Notes: generated from the sequence alone by a model not told the origin. A stretch of DNA of 64,000 nucleotides from Undibacterium sp. KW1 (GCF_009937955.1 NZ_AP018439.1:2790001-2854000); one strand, 5' to 3'; shown: positions 8,665-18,417, counted from the first letter of the stretch. Numbers and translations: made by a program.

Positions 8665-8865
8665 ATGCAAGAAAAAAATAAGTTATCGATGATTTTCGCA
8701 GCATTTCGCTGCTTAAACGTCGCTGCCATTTGCGCACTGGCTGTATGGAACTCCTATGCCTTTTATCTAAATCAGGCCATGCAACAAGCGCCATCGCTAC
8801 AGCCAGTTGAAATGCAATTGGTACCAGTATCTGTCGCCGACGTATCTGCCAAAAACCCGTCATAA
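8665..8865 (+). CDS. Very small membrane protein (66 aa, copper locus)
   Basis: Starts MQEKNKLSMIFAAFRCL behind a purine-rich GAGTGAGAAAA ribosome-binding stretch. It has one membrane segment (AAICALAVWNSYAFYL) and a short tail. No domain is recognised. It probably shares origin with the protein at 8327-8617. Its conservation cannot be judged from this sequence alone. Confidence 0.5.
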   Translation: MQEKNKLSMIFAAFRCLNVAAICALAVWNSYAFYLNQAMQQAPSLQPVEMQLVPVSVADVSAKNPS

Positions 8866-8944
8866 CAACAGTGCAAATGAATGTTTTCTACAGGTCTGAA
8901 ACAGACTTGTAGCAAAGAAAGGATGCGGCTTCGTCGCAAAGAAA

Positions 8945-9922
8945 ATGAAAAAAATCAATACACCATCATCGCTGCGAGTTGTAATTCTATGTGCAGTAAC
9001 CGCGCAAACGATAGGCTATTCAAGCCTGGCTCTGGCTTCATGTGGAGCCAGTTTCTGCCTGGTCAATACCGACTGGGTAGTACAAGGCGCCTGGCTCGAT
9101 CGCGGAAATCGTCTTGATCTGCGCTATGAGCAAGTCAGGCAAGACCAATTGATGAGCGGATCACGAAAACTTGCTGCTAATGAAGTCGATCTGCGCAATC
9201 GAGAAGTCGAAACCACTAGTCACCGCTGGTTGCTCAACGTTGATCACGGCATCAACGAACATTGGGGCATTTCAGCGTCCATCCCGTTTATTGATCGCAG
9301 TCATCTGCATACGGAAGCCGGTGCGCCAGTGACCTGGAATTTTCGCCAGATTGGCGATGCGCGCCTGTCCGCCCGCTACCAGTCTGCCTTGCAAGATACC
9401 GCGACTGGTGGTGGTACGGTCTTTGGCGCAAATGCAGGCTTGAAGTTGGCGACGGGCAAAACTGATATTGCAAACGATACTGGTACCAGGGCTGAACGCA
9501 GTTTGCAACCAGGTACGGGAACAACCGATCTGGTCGCCAGTGTTTATTACCGCCGCGTACTGGCTGACCTGGCAACGAGCTGGTTCGTCCAGGCTAATCT
9601 CGAAGCGCCATTAAATGAAAAAGACGGCTACAAGCCCGGGAAGAAATTTGGCCTTGACCTAGGCATTCGTACCGAATGGAGCAGGAATTTTTCTCCCATG
9701 CTGCAACTCAATTTCCAAAGTCGTGAACGTGATTCTGGCTTCAATGCCGAGCCAGAAAATTCAGGCGGTGACAGCTTGTCCATTAGCCCCGGACTTAGCT
9801 ACAAGCTTGCCGGACAAGCGCACATCTATGGCTTTGTACAAATCCCTTTGCATCAACGCGTGAATGGCGAACAACTCAGCCCTAAATGGGCAGCCACCAT
9901 CGGCATTCAATCTACATTTTAA
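8945..9922 (+). CDS. Outer-membrane beta-barrel protein (copper locus)
   Basis: 325 residues with a signal peptide (about 1-32, ending LALAS) followed by CGASFC near the mature N-terminus, then alternating amphipathic strands through to a terminal aromatic (IGIQSTF), as expected of an outer-membrane barrel. Motifs such as NEHWGISASIPFIDRSHLH and the LKLATGKTDIANDTG region resemble porin-like proteins encoded next to MbnP/MbnH. It lies 9 bases before mbnP, so very probably in the same operon. Its cargo is unknown; a metal or metal-chelate route is inferred from context. Confidence 0.7.
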   Translation: MKKINTPSSLRVVILCAVTAQTIGYSSLALASCGASFCLVNTDWVVQGAWLDRGNRLDLRYEQVRQDQLMSGSRKLAANEVDLRNREVETTSHRWLLNVDHGINEHWGISASIPFIDRSHLHTEAGAPVTWNFRQIGDARLSARYQSALQDTATGGGTVFGANAGLKLATGKTDIANDTGTRAERSLQPGTGTTDLVASVYYRRVLADLATSWFVQANLEAPLNEKDGYKPGKKFGLDLGIRTEWSRNFSPMLQLNFQSRERDSGFNAEPENSGGDSLSISPGLSYKLAGQAHIYGFVQIPLHQRVNGEQLSPKWAATIGIQSTF

Positions 9923-9931
9923 GGACCGCAC

Positions 9932-10882
9932 ATGAACACTTTACGCCAAGCCAGCATTTCCATTTCTATTATTGCATCAGCATTAGCGCTCTCAGCTTGC
10001 GGTGGCTCTGGTAGCACAGCTGCACCGAGCGCGCCTGTCTATCCGGCAACCATGCCAGTCAGTATCAATTTTGACCTGCTAGCCAATGGCGGAGTCGCTA
10101 AATGCGGCACACCCATCAGTGGCCTGGGTAGTAGAGGTACGACCGCAGACTTGAAAGACGCACGTTTCTATGTGTCCAATATTAATTTGATCGACGCGAA
10201 CGGCAAACAGGTACCAGTAACATTGACCGCGAACGACTGGCAAAATGAGCAGGTTAGTTTGATCAGCCTGATTGATGGCACGGGTACTGCCTGCGGCGGC
10301 ACGACCTTGCCGACCAATGCAGTCATTGTGGGGACAGTGCCTGGTGCCGCCTACACCGGTATTTCGTATGAAATTGGTGTGCCAGAAACACTCAATCACA
10401 CCGACTACGCCACTGCAGCTAAGCCATTGAATGTCGCAGCTATGGCCTGGAGCTGGACATCCGGTCGCAAGTTCCTGAAGCTGGAGCTGAACCCTCAAGG
10501 GGGTGTCAACGTAGTGCGCACCAACACCACAACCACGCCTGCTACGACGACCACAAGCAATGCCGCTACCTGGAATTTGCATCTTGGTTCTGGTGGTTGC
10601 ACAACCAACGCCACCACGGGAGCCTATAGCTGTACCAATGCCAATCGCATGCAAGTCAAGCTAGCAAATTTCGACTACACCAAGCAAAAAATATCGCTGG
10701 ACTTGAATGCCTTGTTTGCCGGAAGCGATTTGACGACAGACACAGCGGGTGCAGCGGGCTGTATGTCTGGCACCACCGACGATGAATGCAAGGCCATCTT
10801 TAATGCATTCAAAATCGATCTGCCTACCGGTAATCCAACGTCGGCTGGTGTACAGTCAGTCTTTGTTGCTCGCAACAAGTGA
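9932..10882 (+). CDS. mbnP: MbnP family copper-binding lipoprotein
   Basis: 316 residues with a lipobox (LALSAC, Cys about 23). The body shows MbnP (metallo-mystery pair four-Cys, TIGR04052) features: PVSINFDLL, AKCGTPISG, KDARFYVSNINLID, and the Trp-rich AWSWTSGRKFLKLELN. In studied members a Trp in this kind of motif is oxidised to kynurenine by MbnH and takes part in copper binding. Further cysteines in GGCTTNATTGAYSCTNANR and GCMSGTTDDECKA are likely disulfides. A Thr/Asn-rich stretch (TNTTTTPATTTTSN) interrupts the middle. The stop overlaps the mbnH start (GTGA). Ribosome-binding site AAGGA precedes the ATG. Confidence 0.9.
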   Translation: MNTLRQASISISIIASALALSACGGSGSTAAPSAPVYPATMPVSINFDLLANGGVAKCGTPISGLGSRGTTADLKDARFYVSNINLIDANGKQVPVTLTANDWQNEQVSLISLIDGTGTACGGTTLPTNAVIVGTVPGAAYTGISYEIGVPETLNHTDYATAAKPLNVAAMAWSWTSGRKFLKLELNPQGGVNVVRTNTTTTPATTTTSNAATWNLHLGSGGCTTNATTGAYSCTNANRMQVKLANFDYTKQKISLDLNALFAGSDLTTDTAGAAGCMSGTTDDECKAIFNAFKIDLPTGNPTSAGVQSVFVARNK

Positions 10883-12054
10883 TCAAGCCATTTAGCCGAT
10901 ATAGCGTCACCTATGCCGCATTCATTGCTACCAGCTTGCTGGTAGCAGCTTGTGGAGCTGGTGGTAGCGGCGGAGGCGGCCCCTCCGCAACACATACCCA
11001 TGCCACAGCCACGACACCAGCTTTGAATGGCTTCCCTGCGTCGGTGCTATCAAGCAGCAATCCGTCTACGGATGAAAAGATTGCATTGGGCAGGCAATTG
11101 TTTTATGAGCCACGGCTATCTGGCAACGGTACACAGTCTTGCGCATCTTGCCATCAGCAAGACAAGGCATTCACCGACGGACGTGCCCTGGCGATTGGCT
11201 CTACAGGCGAAACGCATCCAAGAAATGCACAGGGTCTGGCGAATGTGGTGTATCACGCCACGCTGACCTGGGCTAATCCTGCGTTGACAGAACTTGAACG
11301 TCAGATGGAAGTGCCGATGTTTGGTGAGAATCCAGTTGAAATGGGAATCAATGACAAGAACCGGGCAGAAGTACTGAATCGCTTTAAGCAGGATGCCACT
11401 TATGTCAATTTGTTCAAGGCGGCATTTCCTAAAGACAGTGATCCTGTCAGCTTTGCCAATATCATTGCCGCTATTTCGACTTTCGAAAGAACATTGATTT
11501 CCAGTGATTCAAAATATGACCAATTCCTGCGTAAGGAGGCCAGTCTGAACGAATCTGAGTTGCGCGGCATGAATCTGTTTATGGGTGAAAAAGCCGAATG
11601 CTTCCATTGTCATGGCAGTTTTAATTTCAATGACCAGACCCGTTTTCAAGGACTGGCCCAGGTTGATACGCCTTTCCACAATACAGGTTTATACAACATC
11701 GACGGCAAAGGCGGCTTCCCTTTCCCTAACCGTGGCTTGTTTGAATTTACTTCAAAGCCAGCAGACATGGGCGCTTTCCGCGCACCAAGTTTGCGTAATG
11801 TTGCTGTGACTGGCCCTTACATGCATGACGGCTCCATCATGAGCTTAAAGGACGTGCTGGACTTCTATGCAGCAGGTGGCCGTCAGATCACTACTGGTAT
11901 CTACGCCGGGGACGGCAGAACCAATCCCTACAAAAGCGACTTGATCACACGCATCAATCTGACAGAACAGGAAAAAATTGATCTGATCAATTTTCTGGGG
12001 ACTTTGACGGATGAGAAGTTCCTGAAAAACCCCAAGTTTTCTAATCCACATTAA
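10879..12054 (+). CDS. mbnH: MbnH family di-heme enzyme
   Basis: 391 residues beginning at a GTG that overlaps the mbnP stop, so the two are translationally coupled. A lipobox (LLVAAC, Cys about 25) is followed by a Gly/His-rich linker (THTHATATT). Two c-type heme sites are visible: CASCH at about 88-92 and CFHCH near 240. The domain is of the MauG/cytochrome c peroxidase type. Family members reach a bis-Fe(IV)-like state and oxidise a Trp of MbnP. Residues such as PYMHDGSIMSLKDVLDFY are typical. It should act in the periplasm on the neighbouring MbnP. Confidence 0.92.
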   Translation: MIKPFSRYSVTYAAFIATSLLVAACGAGGSGGGGPSATHTHATATTPALNGFPASVLSSSNPSTDEKIALGRQLFYEPRLSGNGTQSCASCHQQDKAFTDGRALAIGSTGETHPRNAQGLANVVYHATLTWANPALTELERQMEVPMFGENPVEMGINDKNRAEVLNRFKQDATYVNLFKAAFPKDSDPVSFANIIAAISTFERTLISSDSKYDQFLRKEASLNESELRGMNLFMGEKAECFHCHGSFNFNDQTRFQGLAQVDTPFHNTGLYNIDGKGGFPFPNRGLFEFTSKPADMGAFRAPSLRNVAVTGPYMHDGSIMSLKDVLDFYAAGGRQITTGIYAGDGRTNPYKSDLITRINLTEQEKIDLINFLGTLTDEKFLKNPKFSNPH

Positions 12055-12071
12055 TCAAGTATGGACTCGCT

Positions 12072-12533
12072 ATGAACACTACATCATGCCGGAAGAAAAT
12101 TGTCGCTTGCGCGCTGACGCTATTTGTATTGACGTCTGGCCAGGTCAAGGCCGCTGCAGAGAGCGGGGCTGAACAAAAAGCTATCCAAACGCTGATTTCC
12201 CATCAGTTCGACCAGCCTGGCAACAAGGTCGACACTGCACCAATCGCCGTTGTCAACGATGTCGCCATTGCCGACTGGATACAGGCAGACAAAGGTGGAC
12301 GTGCTTTGCTACGCCGCTCCAAAGGAAAGTGGGAAATCATTGTGTGTGGTGGCGATGGCCTAAAAGATATCAATGCACTTAAAGATGCAGGAATACCAGA
12401 GAGCACTGCGAAAGCGCTGGTCAGCCAATTGAACAAAGCTGAGCAAAACGTCAGTCAGGACAAGATCAAGAAATTTAGCTTGTTTGGCAGCAATGTCCAA
12501 CTTCAAAGTGGCGCCCACACTGGCAAGCATTAA
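12072..12533 (+). CDS. Small exported protein associated with copper uptake loci
   Basis: 153 residues with a signal peptide (MNTTSCRKKIVACALTLFVL to about residue 29), then KAIQTLISHQFDQPGNKVD and DWIQADKGGRALLRRSKGKWEIIVCGGDGLKD. I recognise this as the type of protein annotated 'copper uptake system-associated' beside MbnP/MbnH; the biochemical role is unknown. It lies 17 bases after mbnH and before the TonB receptor, so it is probably co-transcribed with them. Confidence 0.65.
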   Translation: MNTTSCRKKIVACALTLFVLTSGQVKAAAESGAEQKAIQTLISHQFDQPGNKVDTAPIAVVNDVAIADWIQADKGGRALLRRSKGKWEIIVCGGDGLKDINALKDAGIPESTAKALVSQLNKAEQNVSQDKIKKFSLFGSNVQLQSGAHTGKH

Positions 12534-12593
12534 TAAACAAGTGACGAATTTTGGCGCTTGCCGACGTAATTTTTTAATATCTACCAGATCATC

Positions 12594-14513
12594 ATGATGA
12601 AATTCAAACACCACACACTGGCAACAGCGATCCTGATAGCATTTAGCAACAACGCGCAGTCCCAAATTGCCAGCGTCCCAGCCGTAGTGATTACTGCCAG
12701 ACCAGTGATCGAAGAAGTGAGGCTTGATGCCTATTCGAGCACCGCAGCTGTCGTTACCGAAGAACAATTACGCGATCAGAACGCAGTAGACCTTGCGTCT
12801 GCGTTGCGACGTACGCCCGGCGTGCAAATCTCCCGCTACAATCCGGTTGGTGCATTTGGTGGCGATCAGGGTGGCGCTGTATTTATACGGGGCATGGGTG
12901 TAAGTCGCCCTGGTAGTGAAATAAAGACCTACATAGATGGTATTCCGTTCTATATGGGGGTGTGGAATCATCCTTTGCTGGACTTGCTGCCTGTGAACGG
13001 GATGCAATCCATTAGCGTTTACAAGAGCCCTCAACCACAAGTCAACGGCAACAACTTTGCCTCAGTCAACTTGCAGACCAAACGTGCCAATGAAGACGGC
13101 ATTCATGGCAATGTACGTTTGTCGGCCGGCTCATTTGGCACTGTCATAGAACAGGCAGATTTGACCGGGCGTCAGGGTAGTCTTGACTATAGCCTGGCAC
13201 AAGGCTACGCCAAATCGAATGGTCACAGGAACAATGCCGATGGAGAGCTCAAGAACTTGATGGGGCGGGTTAATGTTCAAATTGACCAGAACTGGACAGC
13301 CAATGCCAGTTTCATTTTAGTCGACAACAAAGCCCGTGATCCGGGCGACAACCGCAGTGCACTTCCAGTCAGAGCTCCAGAATACAATACCAAAGCCAGT
13401 ATGATCGCAGCAGGCGTGACGCATCAGCACGGTGACTGGCGTGGTGAGTTCCGTGTATATCGTGATAGCGGCGAAGGTAACTGGTTATCGCAGGCGGGTT
13501 TGGACGGTGACACGCTGACCAATTTTTCCATGAGTGGCTTGCGTTGGAAAGAACAGTTTTCGGCATGGACTGGCGGCACAGTAATAGCAGGGATTGATCA
13601 CGACCGTATCGGCGGTGATTTGCAATTTAATCGCCTTGCTCCCGCTCCCAAGGCCGGCTATGTTGCACCCACATTTAAAATTACTTCGCCTTACATAGCC
13701 TTTAATCAGGAATTCAAGCTTAGCAACGAATGGAGTTTGCTGCCATCGGCTGGTGTGCGCTATTACCAGCATAGTGAATTTGCTTCCAAATCGTCTCCCC
13801 ATGCAGGCCTGTCATTAATATCTGACAAAGTCACTTTCTTTGCAAATTTGTCACGGGGCATTAACTATCCAGGTCTGGAAACGACGGTTCTCTCATCCTT
13901 GATTGCGCCGCTGGGCGATAGCTGGAAAAAATTGTCAGCAGAAGAATTGGATCATGCTGAGGTCGGCATGAAATTTTCACCTGGCAAAGATACACAAATC
14001 GACATCAGCCTGTTTAGCGACAAAGTCAAAAACCGCTACATCTTTGGCTTCCCGCCAGATGTGCCACCGCCACCGCAATTTATCAATCTGGGCTCCTACA
14101 CCAACAGGGGTGCTGAAGTTGCAGTGCGCCAAGCGATATCTTCACAATGGAGCATCTTCGCCGGACTGAGCTTCATCAACTCTAGTATTGATAATCTACC
14201 TTACACGCCCAAACAGGCAGTGACTATTGGCCTGAATGGGCAGCTTGATGCTTTCCGTATTGCCCTTGACGCGCAATATCAATCCGAAGTGTGGGCCTTG
14301 AACCGGGCGCGTACCGCTGGAGCATTGAATACAGAGAAAGTTAGCGGCTTTAGCGTTGTGAATACCCGCGTAGCCTACCCACTGCCATTTCTTGGGAAAA
14401 AAGGAGAGGTATTTGTTGCAGTCGAAAATCTGTTGAATCGTAGCTATGCCTATCGTCCAGGTTACCCAATGCCGGGTCGCAATGGGCAAATGGGTGTATC
14501 AGCTAGTTTTTGA
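12594..14513 (+). CDS. TonB-dependent outer-membrane receptor (copper locus)
   Basis: 639 residues with a short signal peptide ending NAQSQ, a plug domain (VVITARPVIEE; EEQLRDQNAVDLASALRRTPGV; FIRGMGVSRPGSEIKTYIDG) and a 22-strand-type barrel ending in a C-terminal Phe (MGVSASF). It is shorter than siderophore receptors, like those for metal ions or small chelates. It follows mbnP, mbnH and the small exported protein on the same strand; the likely role is TonB-driven uptake of copper or a copper chelate. A weak ribosome-binding site and two adjacent ATG codons leave the start uncertain by one codon. Confidence 0.88.
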   Translation: MMKFKHHTLATAILIAFSNNAQSQIASVPAVVITARPVIEEVRLDAYSSTAAVVTEEQLRDQNAVDLASALRRTPGVQISRYNPVGAFGGDQGGAVFIRGMGVSRPGSEIKTYIDGIPFYMGVWNHPLLDLLPVNGMQSISVYKSPQPQVNGNNFASVNLQTKRANEDGIHGNVRLSAGSFGTVIEQADLTGRQGSLDYSLAQGYAKSNGHRNNADGELKNLMGRVNVQIDQNWTANASFILVDNKARDPGDNRSALPVRAPEYNTKASMIAAGVTHQHGDWRGEFRVYRDSGEGNWLSQAGLDGDTLTNFSMSGLRWKEQFSAWTGGTVIAGIDHDRIGGDLQFNRLAPAPKAGYVAPTFKITSPYIAFNQEFKLSNEWSLLPSAGVRYYQHSEFASKSSPHAGLSLISDKVTFFANLSRGINYPGLETTVLSSLIAPLGDSWKKLSAEELDHAEVGMKFSPGKDTQIDISLFSDKVKNRYIFGFPPDVPPPPQFINLGSYTNRGAEVAVRQAISSQWSIFAGLSFINSSIDNLPYTPKQAVTIGLNGQLDAFRIALDAQYQSEVWALNRARTAGALNTEKVSGFSVVNTRVAYPLPFLGKKGEVFVAVENLLNRSYAYRPGYPMPGRNGQMGVSASF

Positions 14514-14771
14514 CATGAACCGCCTTTGTTAGTGGTGTAACGTCTTTAACGTCAATCATTTCTCAGACGTTTATCTGACTACCTTAACTCGATTTATTTT
14601 TTGTGCACCTTAGCGGCGCCTCGTGCAGATAGGGTGCCCGACGGACATTTTAAATTTGTCTGAGCTATTAGAAATTTCTCCAACAAGGGCAGATGATACC
14701 GATTGGAGAACCGACCAGGAAAGCTCCACCGTCGCTTGGTCAATTTCGAATGTTCATTTTTTAGGACCTTT
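14514..14771. other. Gap between the two TonB receptor genes
   Basis: About 260 bases without a convincing gene. I see no Fur box here. It presumably carries the terminator of the first receptor unit and the promoter of the second. Confidence 0.3.
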
Positions 14772-16871
14772 ATGTTTTTTAGCTCTTTTCTTCTTATCAG
14801 TGGTAGTGATTTCCGCGACGTCACATCAGGAAGACACTTTACTCGAACTACTATTGCAATGCTGATTGCAAGCGCATTTACTGCAGTTAACCCTATCCCA
14901 GTTTTGGCGCAAACTATGACGGACTCAGACAATTCTGCGCTTGAATTAGGCCGTGTAGAGATTACCGGCAAGCGGGTTGGTCCAGTCGCTTCAAAAAACG
15001 TGCTTAGCTCCGTGGATATCCTTGGTTCTGACCTTATTCAAACGCAACAGGTAATTAATACCTGGGAGTTATTTGCAAAGGCACCTGGCGTCATGCTTAC
15101 CCAATTCAGGCAAGGCAGTGAATCAGGGAAATTGTCATTCCGTGGGTTTAATGGTGAAGGTGAAGTGAATGCCGTCAAATTACTCATCGATGGTATTCCC
15201 AGCAATGACAATGCAGGCGGTATGCCATTCTTGGACATGATATTTCCCTTGGAAATCAAATCGATAGAGGTAGTACGTGGCACCAATGATCCTCGCTATG
15301 GACTGCACAATATTGCAGGCAACGCCAACGTAGTCACACGAACGGGCGGAAACTATAGCGACGCAAGAATCACCTATGGTAGTTTTGATACCAAAGAAAT
15401 TCAAGCAGCGAAAGGATTCGAGAACGACAACTGGTCTCAGAATTACTTCATTGGCTATTTGAAGTCTGGCGGATATCGTGACAATGCGACTTTTGATAAA
15501 TATACGGTTGGCGGTAAATGGTTTTACACAACAAATGATGCAAAGCTGCGTTTGGGCGTTATTGCGCGACATACCGTTAGCAATGGTGATGAACCGGGGT
15601 ACCTGACTGCCAGTGATGCTTATAGTAATCCAACACTCTCCTATCCGTATGCTCAGGCGCAGGGCGCAAATCGTCAAATGAACCAATTGAGTTTTCATAT
15701 TGATGGCGATATGACTGAAAACCTGTCGGCATCGACCAAATTTTATCTGAATCAAGTTAGTGACCAACGCTGGTTACGATATTCAAGTACAACATCGCAG
15801 CAGGAACGCATTATCGATGAAACGCATTTCGGTGGATTGAGCTCCGTTACCTATCGCCCTAATTTGACAGGCATTAGTTGGATAAAGGATTTCGTGATTG
15901 AGGGCGGTGTTAACGTTGAGCATCAGGACGACAAAAGTCCACGCTACAACACTGTGAACAAGGTGCGCGTGACGACTACTCGTGACCAAAGTTTTAAGCT
16001 GGATAACTACGGTGCATACCTGCAAGCAATAGTAAAGCCCGTTGACACCCTGAAGATCATACCTGCATATCGAATTGATAAATTTGACGGGAGCTTCAAC
16101 GACCTGTCAAAAAACCTGCATTATGAGATTCAAGACTATGGTGTGATCGGCCAGCCGAAGCTGAGTGTCGTGTATTCACCCTTGAAAACGGCCAGTGTCT
16201 ATGGGAACTGGGGAAGAACGTTCCAGATTGGCGCAGGGGCCGCTTCGTATAAATCAAATAGGAACGATCTGCGTCCATCGATCAATGATGGATGGGAAGC
16301 CGGTCTTAAATTCAGTCCCGCCGGATGGGTTGACGGACGTATTGCAGCTTGGGAACAAAGCGCTTCAGACGAAGTCAAGCGCAGACTGAATGATCCAACG
16401 GGCGACTCTGAGAATGTCGGTAGAACCAGACGAAGTGGTTTCGATATTCAAGTGAACGTACGGCCTGATCAACGTAGCAATGCTTGGTTTTCGTATTCTC
16501 GTCAACGCTCAAAAATTTTAGTACCTGATCCAACGGCTCCAGCGACCGCAGGTAAAGAAATTGACCATGTGCCGGGCTATGTCTTTTCGGCAGGTTACGA
16601 TCTACAAATTACGCCTGCGCTTCAGTTATCTGTATCCAGCAATGGTCAGGGAGACTACTATTTAACGACGACCAATACTGGAAGCAAATTTGGAGCGTAT
16701 GCCTTGTTTAACATGAGTGCAAAATACAAGGTGTCACCGGCGTTAGAGTTGGAATTTCAAACGAAAAATATAACAAATCGCTATTACGAGTACGTCTGGA
16801 TAAATGATCAGTCAAGGCACTCGCCGGGCGACGGCAGGGCATTTTATATGTCAGCAAATATGAAGTTCTGA
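14772..16871 (+). CDS. TonB-dependent outer-membrane receptor
   Basis: Taken from ATG 14772 (MFFSSFLLISGSDFRD), preceded by AGGACC; an upstream in-frame ATG at 14703 gives an implausibly long signal. About 700 residues. An export segment (AMLIASAFTAVNPIPVLAQ) is followed by a plug (RVEITGKRVGPVASKNVL; LFAKAPGVMLTQFRQG; LSFRGFNGEGEVNAVKLLIDGIP; EVVRGTNDPRYGLHNIAGN) and a barrel ending ANMKF. It is paired with the PepSY membrane protein downstream, as in metal or chelate uptake units where an inner-membrane PepSY protein reduces or handles the imported metal. The substrate is not readable. Confidence 0.88.
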   Translation: MFFSSFLLISGSDFRDVTSGRHFTRTTIAMLIASAFTAVNPIPVLAQTMTDSDNSALELGRVEITGKRVGPVASKNVLSSVDILGSDLIQTQQVINTWELFAKAPGVMLTQFRQGSESGKLSFRGFNGEGEVNAVKLLIDGIPSNDNAGGMPFLDMIFPLEIKSIEVVRGTNDPRYGLHNIAGNANVVTRTGGNYSDARITYGSFDTKEIQAAKGFENDNWSQNYFIGYLKSGGYRDNATFDKYTVGGKWFYTTNDAKLRLGVIARHTVSNGDEPGYLTASDAYSNPTLSYPYAQAQGANRQMNQLSFHIDGDMTENLSASTKFYLNQVSDQRWLRYSSTTSQQERIIDETHFGGLSSVTYRPNLTGISWIKDFVIEGGVNVEHQDDKSPRYNTVNKVRVTTTRDQSFKLDNYGAYLQAIVKPVDTLKIIPAYRIDKFDGSFNDLSKNLHYEIQDYGVIGQPKLSVVYSPLKTASVYGNWGRTFQIGAGAASYKSNRNDLRPSINDGWEAGLKFSPAGWVDGRIAAWEQSASDEVKRRLNDPTGDSENVGRTRRSGFDIQVNVRPDQRSNAWFSYSRQRSKILVPDPTAPATAGKEIDHVPGYVFSAGYDLQITPALQLSVSSNGQGDYYLTTTNTGSKFGAYALFNMSAKYKVSPALELEFQTKNITNRYYEYVWINDQSRHSPGDGRAFYMSANMKF

Positions 16872-17000
16872 GCACTTAGGAATTGAGATTACCTGATTGA
16901 GGAGAGTGCTTCCTGACCTTCACTCAATCAGTCTCATGTATTTTAATATCGCCAAAATTAGCACTACTATTGGTCGACAGCCACTTTAAATGAATCAAGC

Positions 17001-18365
17001 ATGAAAGCACTTTCCCATACAGTACGACCAATTGATTTTTATCGAGCAGTATGGAGGTGGCACTTTTATGCTGGCATATTGGTTTTGCCATTTTTATTTA
17101 TTCTGGCAGTGACTGGTGCAATCTATTTGTTCCATACGGAAATCGACAATTTTATTTACCGAGATATAAAAACCGTCCAAATCATTTCCAAGCCCGCACT
17201 GTCGCATGAAGCAGTGGTACAGGTCGCGCTAGCTGTCCATCCTGGCATTGCACTTCGTTATGTTCCTCCATCCAGTAATCTTAATTCTGTTGAGGTTGAT
17301 ATCAAATCTAGCAACGGTAACGTCATGGCAGTTTTCGTCGATCCGTTTCGCGGAACTGTTTTGGGTGCGATGCCGAACAAAGGTGGTTTTTCAGGAACAA
17401 TAAGACGATTGCACAGCCTGGCGTATTTTGGTCCCGTTGCAAACGCGCTTATTGAGGTCGCTGCTGGTTGGAGTATTTTGCTGGTTTTTAGCGGTATATA
17501 TTTGTGGTGGCCACGTCAAAAAACAGGATCATTAGACGGCGTATTGAGAGTCCGAGGCAAGCCAAGAGAACGCATGTTTTGGCGTGATATCCACGCAGTA
17601 ACCGGTATTGTCGCGGGATTTTTCATTGTGTTTCTCGCCGCTACCGGTATGCCTTGGTCCATAGTTTGGGGTGACAAGGTGAACCAATGGGCTAACGGCA
17701 GTAATTTTGGATATCCAGCTGGTGTGCGTGTAAGTGTTCCGATGTCGGATGAGCATTTAAATCATGTTGCACCGGTCACCTGGTCATTGGAGCAAGCTAA
17801 AATTCCGGAGTCACATGCGCACACCGATGCTACTCCGGGAACTACTATGTCGCCCTTTAGTCTGGAAAAAGCAGTGTCTATATTTGATGGCTTGGGCATG
17901 GCCAAGACTTATGGAATCAGTTTGCCTAATAAACCAGGTGGTGTATTTACTGGCTCGGTGTATCCAAATGATCTTGCTCAGCAACGAGTTGTACACTTGG
18001 ATCAGTTTTCTGGACGAGTCTTACTTGACATGGGCTACGCTGATTATGGCCCGCTCGGAAAGGGGCTTGAATGGGGTATCAATGTCCACTTGGGACAGGA
18101 GTTCGGACTTGCCAATCAATTGGTGATGCTAGTCGCCTGTTTTGCAATTATATTGTTGTGTGTGTCTGCCGTGATCATTTGGTGGAAACGGCGCCCCAAT
18201 AGAACCTTGGGTATTCCAACATTGCCAGAAAATTCTCGATCGCTTCAAATAGTTTTCGGTTTGCTCTTTATTGGTGGTGTTATTTTTCCCTTAGTTGGGA
18301 TTTCTATGCTTATCATGCTCATACTGGATTACATATTTGTGATTCGGCACGGAAAGAGCAACTGA
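17001..18365 (+). CDS. PepSY-associated inner-membrane protein
   Basis: 454 residues with the PepSY_TM layout: a membrane segment at about 19-43 (WHFYAGILVLPFLFILAVTGAIYLF), a periplasmic PepSY domain, two segments around LIEVAAGWSILLVFSGIYLWW and HAVTGIVAGFFIVFLAATG, a second periplasmic PepSY region, and C-terminal segments (VMLVACFAIILLCVSAVIIWW). The His residues at helix ends could bind heme, as in related iron-reductase-like proteins. It lies 130 bases after the TonB receptor on the same strand and is likely part of the same metal-uptake function. Confidence 0.85.
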   Translation: MKALSHTVRPIDFYRAVWRWHFYAGILVLPFLFILAVTGAIYLFHTEIDNFIYRDIKTVQIISKPALSHEAVVQVALAVHPGIALRYVPPSSNLNSVEVDIKSSNGNVMAVFVDPFRGTVLGAMPNKGGFSGTIRRLHSLAYFGPVANALIEVAAGWSILLVFSGIYLWWPRQKTGSLDGVLRVRGKPRERMFWRDIHAVTGIVAGFFIVFLAATGMPWSIVWGDKVNQWANGSNFGYPAGVRVSVPMSDEHLNHVAPVTWSLEQAKIPESHAHTDATPGTTMSPFSLEKAVSIFDGLGMAKTYGISLPNKPGGVFTGSVYPNDLAQQRVVHLDQFSGRVLLDMGYADYGPLGKGLEWGINVHLGQEFGLANQLVMLVACFAIILLCVSAVIIWWKRRPNRTLGIPTLPENSRSLQIVFGLLFIGGVIFPLVGISMLIMLILDYIFVIRHGKSN

Positions 18366-18395
18366 CTGGCCTCTGATTACATTGGAATAAATATT

Positions 18396-18417
18396 AGTGA
18401 GCGTTAATGCGCTCACT
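18396..18417. terminator. Hairpin between convergent genes
   Basis: AGTGAGC at 18396 pairs with GCTCACT ending at 18417, directly after the PepSY gene. There is only a short T tract, so it is a possible terminator. Confidence 0.5.
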
